Assembly: GCA_019925105.1 (NCBI GenBank)
Contig: JAHGAU010000041.1
Span: 62,001 to 126,000, forward strand
Source: Niebla homalea
Taxonomy: Eukaryota > Ascomycota > Lecanoromycetes > Lecanorales > Ramalinaceae
Length of the DNA: 64,000 bases
Direction of reading: 5' to 3'
How positions within the stretch are numbered: the stretch's first letter is position 1; every line of letters starts with the position of its first letter. The position numbers and the translations under genes were made by a program. Below the pieces are notes generated by a model. It saw only the letters and a list, made by a program, of their open reading frames with translations, ran no database searches and was not told the origin of the DNA. This document shows, in pieces, positions 12,426 through 24,159 of the stretch.

Positions 12426-13583
12426 TTATACTTCATCGTTCTGTGTCCTGGTGATGTGCTCTCTGCTGTCACTTTCGTTCCGCTCCGTCCACGTCGTGAT
12501 GCCCGTGGTGACAATGATATCTTGCTCTTTGCCTTTCATCTCAATTTCTGATGGCGTCCTGGCGGCGTGTGCGTGCGAAACGCCCTTCCCCACAGGCGTG
12601 CCATCAACCCTCTCCTCCTCTTCAAATGGGCCAAGTCGCTCGGCTCCGCGGGGTTTGCTCATGCGCGGCCAAGCGCCTTGGGAGGTATATCTTTGCCCAA
12701 GTGTGGATGGGCGCTTAGTGCCCTCACGACTGTGTGTTTGCGCACCTGCCGACTGTAGAGGGTGCTTGGAGGAGTTGAGGCCTCGACGACAGTGGTAGCA
12801 GACGCCAGGCCTGAGGCGATAGACATCCATGAGCTTGTTGAGGACGACGAACTCGATGGTGAGTTTGATGGCGTAGGCCAGGGATTGGGTGCCAGTCTTG
12901 TAAACCCACTCGCCGCTATAGACTTCGCATACGAAGGCAATGTCGAGTGTGATGCAAAGGATGTTGAGGTAGATGAGAAATTTCTTGGTCTGACGAGTCT
13001 CCGCTGGGTCAGTAGGGAGCAGCATTTGTAACGCGGCGCGAATGTAGATGACGGATATGATCAGCTCTTGGAGTGTGAATATGATGAGCTGAATACGCTC
13101 ATAGACATTGTAGACCGTTAGGAACATGCCGGGATTCGGTCGATTGCTGCCAAAGGTGAGAATGGTGGTAGGCACTTGGAAAACGCAAAAGTCGACGATG
13201 ATCATAATGAGGACACCGCGCAGCATCTTGTAGTTGCGAACCACCAAGTGCAGGCGCGAATAGAGGACAAGACTTTGTCCAGTGACCATCCCCCACCAGC
13301 CAAAAGATGCGAAAGCGGTGTTAATTTCCCATGGACAGCTACCCACAAACCATTTGAGGATGATGCCAAGGGAATGGCTCATGATTCCCCACGATGCAAT
13401 AAGGAGCGACCAGAAATAGAGAGTGTTACGTCGCTTGAAGGTCGCAAAGACTTTGATATCCACCAGGACTGACATGTAAATTGCCAATGTCAACATAGCG
13501 ATCAGGATGGATGTTCGCGCGGTGTCTGCGCTCAATGGCCCTCGTTCAATGCCGCCATTCGTGTCTCTTGAAGAGAGCGGCAT
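12426..13583 (-). CDS. Seven-helix integral membrane protein, DUF7703-like
   Basis: Single-exon gene of 385 aa. About seven hydrophobic segments lie between residues 25 and 260, with conserved blocks YFWSLLIASWGIMSHSLG, GWWGMVTGQSLVLYSRLHLV and ETRQTKKFLIYLNILCI. These resemble the fungal DUF7703 membrane family. The C-terminal 125 residues are hydrophilic, rich in K, R, E and S, and begin after VCYHCRRGL; they probably form a cytosolic tail. The topology is receptor-like, but no ligand or G-protein coupling is known for this family. The gene runs opposite to the two secreted-protein genes before it. Confidence 0.8.
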   Translation of the reverse strand: MPLSSRDTNGGIERGPLSADTARTSILIAMLTLAIYMSVLVDIKVFATFKRRNTLYFWSLLIASWGIMSHSLGIILKWFVGSCPWEINTAFASFGWWGMVTGQSLVLYSRLHLVVRNYKMLRGVLIMIIVDFCVFQVPTTILTFGSNRPNPGMFLTVYNVYERIQLIIFTLQELIISVIYIRAALQMLLPTDPAETRQTKKFLIYLNILCITLDIAFVCEVYSGEWVYKTGTQSLAYAIKLTIEFVVLNKLMDVYRLRPGVCYHCRRGLNSSKHPLQSAGAQTHSREGTKRPSTLGQRYTSQGAWPRMSKPRGAERLGPFEEEERVDGTPVGKGVSHAHAARTPSEIEMKGKEQDIIVTTGITTWTERNESDSREHITRTQNDEV

Positions 13584-14925
13584 GGCGCTCGCTGTTCTTC
13601 AGTCCTGCGAAGATGGAGTGAAATGATTGTGAGGAGCCGATTGTTCGAAGGTTGCAGTGGTAGACTGAAGTATGGTGATGCTTCAGTCAATACCCTCATG
13701 GAGCCAAAAAGAAGAATTGAGCAAGAGAAGTACCGGAGTACTACACCGATAGAGCGGCACGAGAAGCAACGAAAAGCAACGACAATAAGCCCCGATCACC
13801 CGCATAATGCATCTTCAGTATGACAGTGGCACAGGACAACCCGGAGTCTGTACCGGGTTAATCGCACATGGCGAGTGCACGTGGGGTATTGAAATGGCAG
13901 CTCTGGAATGCCATGTGGATATCTCCGACAGTGATTTTACCTACCGTACGCCACAGTTGACGAGCCGTGAAAATAATCGACAACGTGAGTCTCTCTCGTC
14001 GCACTTTGGGCGGTAGTGGACTCTTTATGTGAGGACGGCGGCGCATCGTGTTTGAGCACCGCGGCAGGATTGGGGTCACAAAAACATCTCATTGGCGACG
14101 AGGCTCACGAGGGCGTAGAAAGGCAGATATGAGTAGTGGTCACTGCGGAGAAGTGTGGCACACCTACAGATTTTCTTTCGTGCAGCCATCAATGATAGCG
14201 CGCCGCTCGGCTAGGGTTGTCGTATTTACTGTCAGAGCTTCATCAGTAATTACAGAAAAGGGGCCATTAAGGCCTTATCAGACCCGACACTCGCCCCTAT
14301 TACCCCCAGGACCCAAGGGTTTCCGAAGCTGACTAAACATATACTCCAATATTTCCTAAATAAATTACGCTTTTTTCCCCGCGGTTACTCGTCTTCACCA
14401 CAAAGATCAATATTAGCCTTACCGTCAGAGCCTCAAGCTTATAGTAATTACAACCGAGATTCGTCTGACAGTAATCGGTAATTACAAAATCTCGCATCCC
14501 TAAGCTCGGCGCACAAGCTGGCGAATAGAACGCTCCAAGACAACGCTGAGGTGCAGGCGCACTGCCGAGGTCCGTAAATCTATTCCTGTTTGGTGCAGAA
14601 TTCGAGTAAAGCAAGGCGTAAGGCGCATTCCTCTTTATGCTCCGTGAAGAAGGATTCATTGCACGTCATGTCGAGTATTACTATGCAACCTACAGAGCTG
14701 ATATCGCAATGCAAGATGACTGTAGGAAGCTGAAATTGTCTTTGCGACATTGCGAGGTGGATTTCAGAAGCAATCCTCCAAATCGTGGAACCTCTTGAGC
14801 ATGCATTATGGTATCAAGCAATACCCAATCGGTGCTTTTTGTTAGCGTTTGTCGAGCATGTAGCTTCCGACAGGGCGATTTTTACACAGCCCTTTGCCTT
14901 TGGTCATTCCCTGCAGAACTAGGGA

Positions 14926-14979
14926 TGCAGAAGCGAAGGAGGTTGCAGAAGCGAAGGAGGTTGCAGAAGCGAAGGAGGT
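14926..14979. repeat. 18-bp tandem repeat, 3 perfect copies
   Basis: The unit TGCAGAAGCGAAGGAGGT is repeated three times without mismatch at 14926-14943, 14944-14961 and 14962-14979. The perfect identity suggests a recent expansion. Confidence 0.95.
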
Positions 14980-16194
14980 GCAAGATGAGAGCCCCGTCCT
15001 GCGTTGCCACGATAAGTAATCAATGACCACCAGATCTCGCCATCCCAAGGCCTCGGGCAGTCAAGGGACGGCGGCAAGCGTTAAAGCAACCTGCATTCCA
15101 AAGTATTACGCATTTATCAACCCTTTCCACCCTCGTGGCATCAATAAGCATGAGAACCCATTTGCTCCGGCGCTCAGGCGCCTTAGCCTTCTCCTGTTTT
15201 ATTCGGCTCCATATCGATGTCGTCGTCAGAGCAGGCTCATCATATCTGATCTCGTATGTATGTGAGGTCAATGTAGCTTCGAGGCTCATCGTTACATGAT
15301 GTTCTAGGCCTTTGCGGCCTTATCGGACCAATCGGGCACTTGCCTTTTAAATTTCCCGGATTGGTCAAAAGCCTTCAAACCCCGTGACAGTAAGATCGAG
15401 AGGATTGTCAATATGGGATAGTGCTTGATGTACTTCCTTCGTCTTGTACGGGCCGACTGCTAGCCTGACGTTCCTTCTTGGTCGTCCGTGCCTGATCACA
15501 GGGGCTTGCATGAGGGACATGCGAATTGCGAACAAGTTGTTGCGGCGCGGCGTGAGTCTGTAAGTAGGGTAAGCATACTTCTGCTCATTAGTGTTGAGGG
15601 GCTGTTCTTGTTAATGTGATTATACCTGCATTACCTGAGACTTCTCGACCATGCCTCATCACTCGCACAGCTCAACAGAGGTAACAGCTTTATCATATAA
15701 GTAAGCCTTAGTCGATAGAATCGAGATTGACTCGGCGTATTACCTGATGAGGTCCTTGGAAAGCCACACGGAAAGCGCTCGTGAGTCTTCGATACATTGC
15801 GACCAGTCCACTCTGGAAAATCCCATCACCCGCTGTGGCTGATGTGAATACTGAGCTTAGCGGCCAGACATTGGTTGGAATTCCTCCAGTGGGATCGAGA
15901 TCCTGTCCCACCAATCTTTGCCACTACAGTTTTTCCCAGTGGGATCGAAAGAATAAATCTTTGTTCGGCAAATCTCGAAATGTCATTTTGGCCTTCACCC
16001 TTCGTACATTGGCAACATGCAAGAGTCAGAAGTGGAGCTATGGGACAGAAACCTCTTCGCCAGCACCTCCACATACGATTTTGCCTGAGGCGATACTGTC
16101 ACGGCTCGGCTGCAGTCAGTTAACGTCAGCATAAGGTTCCAAAGCAAGAGGTACGGTGACCGAGGTGTGTGACGTCATTTGATGACCGCCTTTA

Positions 16195-16496
16195 GCGTGT
16201 TCATTTTCGATGTCGTTTCCTTTGCGATTTCGACTCCACCCCGAGCTTACTGTTTCCACTAGGATTTTAAGGGTCGTCTTCCCTAAAACTCACCCTTAAA
16301 ATCAACCTTTTTGATTCCCGCTTTTTATCCAATATTTTGTATGTGAATATTGGAGAACAACATCCGCTGATCAATCTTACGTTTTCAGATTTCACCAAAA
16401 ATCCTCTTCCATGAAGTAATCGTATGTTCCGTAGAAGGATTTAGGGTGAGGGTGAAGTCGAAATCGCCAAGGAAACGACATCGAAAGTGAGCACGC
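16195..16496. mobile_element. MITE-like element with 47-bp terminal inverted repeats and TA target duplication
   Basis: The left arm (16195-16241, starting GCGTGTTCATTTTCGATGTC) and the reverse complement of the right arm (16450-16496, starting GCGTGCTCACTTTCGATGTC) agree at 43 of 47 positions. The element is flanked directly by TA on both sides (16193-16194 and 16497-16498), the target-site duplication of Tc1/mariner-type transposition. The 302-bp element has no coding capacity, so it would be non-autonomous. An inner shorter palindrome (GATTTTAAGGG / CCCTTAAAATC, about 16263-16305) adds fold-back potential. No second copy is seen in the window. Confidence 0.8.
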
Positions 16497-17383
16497 TAAC
16501 TGGAGTATTGTTTTTCCATAACCGATCTCGCCGCTGCCCCTTTTCGAGCTTCCATCTCGCTCATCAGATGTTCTCTTAGAGATTGGTTGTCGAGATCGGA
16601 TCTTCCGATTACCTCGCGCAGCTCAGCTCAATACTAACCGACTGAGATAGCTTTGTCCGAACGGCGCCGTGCCCCTGCTGTAACTGCACTCGGGCTTATT
16701 CGGTTCTCCGCATCGGCTCCCTGCAGTAGGGTCACGTCGCGTGCATCTACTGATGCAATTTGTTGTTCAGCAATCTACTGCCTGCCGCGAATCTGCTTGT
16801 AGTCGTCGACGACCTGCAGATCAAATTGCCCCGATCAAGGCAAAAGACAGCCCGACATACAATCTAAGCGAGCCTTTCAGCTATTCGCTGCTTTGGACAC
16901 AACGGCCAGTCCAGACCTCTTACAACAGCCGTTTATGATACAAACTATTTTGGTCCTTCGAGTGGGTTCTAGCTTTATGTAAAGTTCGACATGGTCACAA
17001 GACGACGGTACAGAAAGTCGGTCGATCTTCTCCTTAATCGGCGTATACAGCCCTGTACCCTCGTCGGCGATGATATCGCAATAAGAACTCCTACCTCATG
17101 AGGAGACGATACTAACCCTTCATTCCAACTACCCAGATATCCCATGAAGGTTTTCTGTACCACGTGCACTCTTCGACACTCGCAAAGGGACCCTGGTTGT
17201 TCTGCGGCAATGTTGTTTTCTGTAATTATATAGCATTTAGATTCAGGAAGAGCTGGTCCAACATACGACAGCTCATCGGGTGTGACGGTCACTCTCGCCT
17301 TGATGCAGAGATCCCAGATCCTTGATATATGTACGAGTTGAAAGTATAATTCAAGCGTGCAATGACGGAGAAGAGACCCTTCA

Positions 17384-19896
17384 ATGGCCCCAGTCAAAGC
17401 ACGAATTGCATATCCGATCTTTTCCGTCGTCCTCCTCATTCAGGATTGCTGTGGGATAGGTGAGGGGAAAGAGCCAACGCAAGACCAGGCTACTAAAACC
17501 GGTACGAGGACTGCTGAGCAAATTTTCTGAGCAGATTTGAGAACCTTTCCTGGTGTCAATTTTCCTTGGTTATATTTGGCCCAGCATCAAGTTCATTGAT
17601 AGTCTCTGTGAGACTGTTACACGGGCGCTTGGCCTGTCAGCCTTGGCTTCGTGGGACAATGACGCCAGTGCTAAACAGCCTCTGGGGCCTCACGGGGTGC
17701 TGAAGCCTGTCCAAAACCAGCAGGCATTCCAAGCCAGACCAACGGCACCGCCAGCACTGCACACCCTGTTCCCATCCCAACCCAAGAAAGCTTCCAAGAA
17801 CGACTTCCAGATCTACGGCCAGGACGAAAAAGATGCATCACTGCGAGCTCAGAAACTTGATGCCGGTGAAGTGGAAGATGCCGAACTCCCACCAGGTCCG
17901 GTCTTCCATCCACCCAATGCAAGCCCCAAGTTCCTAGGCAACTACACACGAATAAGAGGATGGAGACATACCGGAGGCGTTGGTCAGCGTAACCAGTGGC
18001 TTGAGAAGCCTATCATGGACTCCGACAACACGGGTGGCATCTACAATATTTTCACCAATTACGATCAATATGCCCCACTTGGCATAACCCGCAAGGTATA
18101 TCTCATAAATTTGTATCACCGCATCTGGCCTCTTCCCCACATCTAGGCTGTGAGGAGCTAATCCAACGAATCATAGTATCATCTCAACGTTACCGACGGG
18201 GACATCAATGCCGACGGCATCAGTCGATCGGGCGGCGCCAAACTCTTCAACGACCAGTATCCCGGGCCATGGATTGAAGCATGCTGGGGTGACACAGTCG
18301 AAGTCACTGTCTCTAATTTCATGAGATGGAACGGCAAAGCTATTCACTGGCACGGTGTTCGCATGCTCAATTCTTTCCATAATGACGGTGTCAATGCGAT
18401 CACCCAGTGCGCTATTGCACCCAACGATACCTATACTTACAAGTTCAATGTCACGCAGTATGGTACTTCCTGGTACCATAGTCATTACTCGCTCCAGTAT
18501 GCAGATGGTCTTGCAGGACCAATCACGTTCCACGGACCCGCCTCTGCTGATTTCGATGTTGCCCTGGACCCCTTCTTGTTTGGTGATTGGAGCCACAACA
18601 GCGCGTTCGAGGACTTTTCCGTTGAGCTTAGGAATCCTCCTGCGAAGATGCAGACCGTCATCTTGAATGGTAAAGGCTTCTACAACTGCTCAGAAAACCC
18701 AAATCCAGACTGCTACAACGAAAAGCGCGACCCGCCACACATCTTCGAACAAATCTGTATCTCCTGCGCCTGATCAATACTTCCACAGCCTCGACCTTCA
18801 TCTTCTCAATCGACAAGCATATGCTTCAGATAGTCGCCGCAGACTTTGTAGCTATTGAGCCTTACTACCGAGACTCCATTCTGGTCGGTATCGGCCAACG
18901 ATATCACGTCGTTGTCGAGGCCAAGCCAGCCAACAATCTCATCCCAGTTGAGGAGCAGAACTACTGGATCCGTATCACTGGTGCTGACGGCTGTTTTGAC
19001 ATCGAGGAGAATCAGGCCAATGAGAAGCTGGGCATCATACGCTACAACGCTGGCAGCACGGCAGAACCCACGACCAAAGCTTATGGATTCGACAAGACCT
19101 GCCGAGATGAGCCTTATGAAAGTCTCGTACCTGTTGTCCCCAATTACGTTGGTCCCGCAGTCAATAACAGTAAGTATTTCCATCTGCATTCACGTTTTCG
19201 GATACGGAGGACTGACCTTTTGTCCCTGCAGTTGACCAGGACACTGGCGACAACTTCGAAATCGGCCTCGAATGGGCTGACGAGAACTATACCGTCGCGC
19301 ACGGAAACTTCACCCGCTGGGACATGACGGACACGCCCATGTGGCTCAACTTCACCGACCCACTGATCGACCATCTCGGTGACTACAGCTTCAACAGCTC
19401 CGAGTACGCGCTGGTGCCCGAGGACTACACGAGGGAGGACTGGGTCTACATCATCATGGGCGCCCAGGGCACCAAGGATGAGATTGCAGGCGGCCTCCGC
19501 ATGTTCCTCCCCGTGGCGCACCCCATGCACCTGCACGGCCACGACTTCGTCCTGATCGCCCAAGAGGACCGGCCCTTCCACAAGGACGATGTGACCAATG
19601 GCACCTTCAAGTATGACAACCCGCCCCGGCGCGACGTCGCGCTGCTGCCGCGCGATGGCTACATGGCCATCGCCTTCAAGACGGACAATCCGGGGATGTG
19701 GATCCTGCATTGCCACATTGCCTGGCACGCGTCGTCCGGGCTGGGGATCAACATCCGGGAGAACGAGCACATGATTGAACTGCCGCAGTCCACCATCGAT
19801 GAGAAGGACCGCGTGTGCACGAACTGGCGGACCTGGTTCAACAATGAGACCAATTGGTGGAGTCCGCACGAATTCCAGGAAGACTCCGGGGTCTGA
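17384..19896 (+). pseudogene. Laccase (ascomycete multicopper oxidase) with a one-base frameshift
   Basis: Proposed exons are 17384-17459 (signal-peptide-like MAPVKARIAYPIFSVVLLIQ, tentative), 17542-18095, 18177-19169 and 19232-19896. All four copper-binding blocks are present: HWHG, WYHSHYSLQYADG, HPMHLHGHDF and HCHIAWHASSGL. The protein ends in DSGV, the C-terminal processing and plug motif of ascomycete laccases. Near 18747-18760 the frame breaks: reading continues to a stop (TGA 18771-18773), while the conserved LYLLRLINTS block lies in another frame. Adding one missing base restores the phase across exon 3 and the coding length. Either the gene is newly inactivated or the assembly lost a base. 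The intact product would be about 762 aa, unusually long because about 150 residues precede the first cupredoxin domain. Confidence 0.8.
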
Positions 19897-21123
19897 TCTC
19901 TTGAAGGGTTGATGACGTGGGATGTGGGAGTGTGGAAGGAAAAGGCTGTACAAAGGGGAGTGAAGCACACAAGTCTGACGGCTAATGGAATGTCGTGTCC
20001 GTGACTGACTGGAGCCCATGCTCAACCATGTGCGACGGAGGATACGGAGTTGCTTGCTGTATACAAATGACTTCTCTGGAACTCATTCGATATAGCCTCA
20101 TGTTTGTCTAGAGATTCAACACCTCTCTATGGGACGCGACGTGGAAGCACCTCGATTTCAATGATGACACGCTGGATTGCAATGCTGTTTTCTGCCAATA
20201 TTCTACACATAGCCCCTCCTCATCAACAAACTCTGCAGCGAGCCTCTCGGGTCATAACCCATATGATATCAAGATCAGCAGAGTCGCACATGCTGTGCCT
20301 AATCTTCCAAGTCGATCGTAGGAATTCCACACGTAACAGCTTTGGTGGCGTTTTGTTCGCTCAACAAGTCCACGGTCATTACCAGCTTGACTCTCGGATG
20401 AACTGGTACTCATGGAGATGGTAGGCTAGAACAGCCTCGATGAGGGGGTCGCGCTGCGTGTTTAGATGAGAGTGGACCGCTTTACTAATGTCGGAGCAGA
20501 GTTCGTGCCGCCTGGGCCATCGGCGTTGTTGTAGCCAAAGCGTTCGACAGGCTCTCGGCTCATACATGGCGGCGCTGTAATCGGCTTTCTCGGGATCGAA
20601 TGTGTGCTGCATATTCCGAGACGCCCGTTCACCAAAAAAGAGCGCTTAAGCTTTGCTGGGTAACGGTCGAGCCTTGTGATAATATCACCCTGTGTCTCCT
20701 GGGGCTGCAACGCTCGGAGAATAATCCCTCGAACGACTCCTCATACAATTGTACAGTACTGACGACTGACAAGCGATCTAGTTCAGATTCTGCTAAGCCT
20801 TCCTGTTCTCGGTCTTCGAAGGTCGCCCCCGCAGATTATGTACCCCGCTCGTAGCACCCTGCAGGGTCATGACAGCAGATCGTGCATCTCCCCCGAGCGA
20901 ACCTGCTGCAGGCCTTTTCCTGTATTACCACGGAGGCTGTCGGTGGTCACTCAGCCAACGGATTGCCTTTTTACCAGCCCGATCCGATCGAAAAGCATGG
21001 CAAATCTACGGGACCAAGTGATCGCCGATCAAGTATACCAGCTCCTGTCAAAAGCCCAATCATCCAACCGTTGTCTCGATTCCGCGTCAGTACTGCCACC
21101 AGCTCCGCCAAAGATCCTCTACC
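19897..21123. other. Intergenic stretch
   Basis: Short open frames only, with no domain, no repeat and no recognisable RNA gene. It holds the 3' flank of the laccase and the promoter of the esterase. Confidence 0.4.
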
Positions 21124-23108
21124 ATGCACGTGCTCTTGTCAGCAGCCTCACTCCTGGTCGCGCTCACAGCAGCAGACCCCTTTGTCACCAACAAGGCCAC
21201 CTCGATCTCTTACCAAGGCACTTCCGCCGATGGAGTCGAACAGTTTCAGGGCATTTTTTTCGGCGAAGACACCTCCGGTCCCAACCGCTTCACCGCGCCC
21301 AAGTTATTCTACCCTCCGAAAGGGACGACCGTCGATGCGACGAAGGCGGGCGCTGCATGCCCGCAGCCATCGAAGGGCATTGTGCCATGCATGTCGGATG
21401 TGAAGCTGCAAAGCGAGGACTGCTTGAGCTTGCGGATTGCAAGGCTGGCTGATGGAGAGGGAGATGGGAAGCCGTTGCCTGTGATGGTGTATATCTACGG
21501 CGGTATGTTTGCATCCGAACCCGCGACGAGAGAAGCAAGTCATCCAGGATGGTGGATAGCAGGGTAGTTGAACAGCTGAGCAAGTAGATAGCTGCTGACT
21601 GACTTTTGCACATGAACAGGAGGCTCAATCGTCGGCGAAGCATACGATGATTTCTTCCAACCTCAAGGCCTCGTCAAGCAGGCTGCCGAGAATGATGAGC
21701 CAGTCATTTACGTGGCGATGAACTACCGCATCGCCATGTTCGGATTTCCTGCTTCGGATGCACTCAAGGCAGCCAAGGCGGAAAACCTGGGTCTCAAGGA
21801 TCAATACCTGGCTCTGCAGTGGGTCTCAAGGATCAATACCTGGCTCTGCAGTGGGTGAAGGACAACATCGGTGCTTTTGGTGGTGATCCCGAGAACGTTA
21901 CGATCTTTGGTCAGAGCTTTGGCGGTATCTCCGTGGGACTACAGATGGTGTCGTATGGTGCGGACAGGGACGCTCTGTTCCAAAAGGCTATCATGACATC
22001 GGGTGGTATTGCAGGCGATCGAGGTGGAGTCAGAACGTTGGAGAACACTCTTGCTGTGGCGAGGACATCAAAGTGTGTTTCTGCAAATGGAGAAGTCGAT
22101 GATGCAGCCATAGAGTGCATGAGAAAGATACCGACGGAGGAGTTCAACACGATTCAGGTCAATCAAGCAACCGGTAACGGCTCAGGGTTCGGCTTCGCGG
22201 CCTTCAGCGCCGTGGTTGATGGTGATTTTTTGCCTGAGCAGACGGCCACCCTGATCAAAGCCGGGAAGTTCTATCAACGTGAGTCCCCCCTGTTTACATT
22301 GCAGATCAATCTGTCCCTATGTCATCACCAATCACTGAACTTACCCTTCCCCTCCACAGATGTCCCCCTCATCTCCACCTGGACCAAAGACGACGGCTCC
22401 TTCTCCGCCGACACCAAAACCACCACCGACGAAGAAGTCATCAACGCCTTCAAACCCTACTTCCCCAACTATTCTGACGACATCGGCAAGAAGCTTCTCT
22501 CCCTCTACCCAGTCTCCGAATTCGAACACCAAGCCGCAACGACAGAGCCGGCCACGTCCCCGCAATTCTACCGAGCCTCGCGCATCGTGAGAGACATCGA
22601 CCCAGTCTGCCCACTCATCGCGTTTTCGCGTAACGTTTGGCAGCACGGCGAGTCGGAGGTGTACCTAGCGGAGCTGAACGCCACGCGCTTGAGTCCCTAT
22701 TGGGACGCGTGGGGCATGCCACTGGGGATCAGCCACTTGTCAGATATCCCCTACTTCTTCAACGAGCCACTCCCCTCTCCTGGAGACAACAGCGCGGAGG
22801 CTTTTGCATTAGCGGCGCCCTACGCTGGATCTTTCGCCTCATTCGCCAACACTGGCGATCCTGTCAGGAAGGGCAAGAAGACGTTCGAGGAGTGGCCCGT
22901 TGCGTTCAGCGAGGAGACGAAGGAGATGAGGGTTCTGGTCATTGGAGGGCCAGAGGGAACGGACTGGGCGAGTACGGGCTCGGTGGAGAAGCATGATCGG
23001 GTCAAGACTGAGTTGAGGAAGCGGAAGACGGTGTCAGCTGTTGCGACGGCGCTGGAGCAGGAGAAGTTGGTTGAGCGGTGCGAGTACATTAGCTCTATTC
23101 GGTCTTAA
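21124..23108 (+). pseudogene. Secreted type-B carboxylesterase/lipase disrupted by a 32-bp duplication
   Basis: Exons are 21124-21502, 21620-22278 and 22360-23108. The protein starts with a signal peptide (MHVLLSAASLLVALTAAD). Family blocks present are VMVYIYGGGS (oxyanion hole), DEPVIYVAMNYR, the nucleophile elbow FGQSFGGISVG and the catalytic-His block GISHLSDIPYFFNEPL. At 21789-21852 a 32-bp unit is perfectly duplicated in tandem. Since 32 is not a multiple of three, the frame runs into TGA (21855-21857) just before the nucleophile elbow. With one copy the coding length is 1755 nt, exactly 584 codons plus a stop, so all else is intact. The product would be an extracellular alpha/beta hydrolase acting on esters, with unknown substrate. 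Confidence 0.88.
21789..21852. repeat. 32-bp perfect tandem duplication inside the esterase
   Basis: The unit beginning GGGTCTCAAGGATCAATACC occurs at 21789-21820 and again at 21821-21852 with no mismatch. It interrupts the esterase reading frame. Confidence 0.97.
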
Positions 23109-24159
23109 AGAGGTCTCTTTCAACGATCAAGTTTGGTACCAATGGTGAGATAGGATACTGTGGGAGGATGATTGGAGATTTGCTCCTTTTATTTTAGCAG
23201 CCAATGTCACTGGTGTGGGAAGTGCAATAATGTTGGTGGCGTGCTGAAGGGCTCGCTCGTTTCTCAGGATCTCCGGGCTAAACGCGGTGATGTTTGGTGG
23301 TATCCAACCCAGACATACGCGTATCCAACATCTCCTTAATTGAGTTGTGCAAGTCGAAGGACGGTGAAGGCGATTCAGCTGCGCGGTCGCATTTGCCTGT
23401 AGAAATCATGTGTTTGCCCACCACACCGCCCAAAATTGCTCTATATGGTCAAAAATTGCAGCTATAGATTGCGGTGATCATGCTCTCAATCCTTCAGCTA
23501 GATGCACCATAGATCAATAATAGACAGGCGATTGAGCGGTTTGCAAAGAAGGCCGGAAGGAGGGCTGTAATTGCTTAGACGTGGATTGTGGCTGGTGTGG
23601 CGGTGGGTGTGGGCATTGTTAAGATAAAGAAAGGCCACCATAATGCGGTGAAGTGGTTTCATGGGGGATGGTGGGGGGAACAAATACAAGTTACAAGTGA
23701 GGGAGCTCGTCTTTACGGTATACGATTGGTGGACTTATGCGCGCAATATCGCGAACCTGCAGGAAACCCGAGTGGCTGGTAACGAATCAAACAGATGCAT
23801 CGACAAAACTTATTGCTCATGCCCGACGTATGACACAGTACTCCTGAATCTCATTTTTTACCCCTGGATCATGGCTACCATATAAATCCTCCACCATTCC
23901 ATTGTTCTTCTTTTTGTATCACCCCACATTCTTTTTCAACTCACGGCCTTGACAAGCTTGCATTCTCAACACTCATTGTCAATCCTTTTGAGACGCGCCG
24001 GTCGCATCTGTCACTCTTTGATATTGGTCATCATTCTCTTCATTGTGTACAGTTTCAAACAATCAAGCTTTGAGTAGCAGATCACGTCCAATAGCGAGAC
24101 TAACACTGCGTTCGTTCCAGCCCCTGATCTCTCCGGCAAAACCCTCACGGCCAATCAAC
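23109..24159. other. Intergenic stretch upstream of the LPMO gene
   Basis: No gene is seen. The part nearest 24160 is pyrimidine-rich, as is common for fungal 5' leaders, and a TATA box lies at 23881. Confidence 0.4.
23881..23886 (+). promoter_or_regulatory. TATA box of the LPMO gene
   Basis: TATAAA lies about 275 bp upstream of the ATG at 24160 and is followed by a CT-rich leader. This implies a 5' UTR of roughly 200-250 nt. Confidence 0.45.

Larger units (their letters stand above)
13584..17383. other. Gene-poor repeat-bearing region
   Basis: A 3.8-kb stretch without a convincing gene. It contains an 18-bp triplet repeat (14926-14979), a MITE-like element (16195-16496) and scattered short open frames on both strands. 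The longest (16975-17439, minus, 154 codons) has an ATG but no known domain and overlaps the proposed first laccase exon, so I do not call it. The minus-strand frame at 14333-14659 is likewise unassigned. Old transposon debris is plausible. Confidence 0.4.

Noticed and set aside
14160..15400. Possible transposon coding fragments in the gene-poor region
   Set aside because: Short similar strings (for example GGCCTTATC and TAATTAC motifs) recur, but no terminal repeats or transposase motifs could be established by eye.
16975..17439. 154-codon minus-strand open frame upstream of the laccase
   Set aside because: No recognised domain or leader, and it overlaps the only plausible signal-peptide exon of the laccase on the opposite strand; kept as non-coding for now.
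19144..20025. 293-codon minus-strand open frame opposite the laccase
   Set aside because: It lies antisense to the G+C-rich last laccase exon, where low stop density on the other strand is expected; the plus-strand copper motifs settle the coding strand.
17384..23108. A biosynthetic cluster built around the laccase, esterase and NRPS-like gene
   Set aside because: The NRPS-like pseudogene is 40 kb away, and no tailoring set or shared orientation links the genes; proximity alone is not enough.
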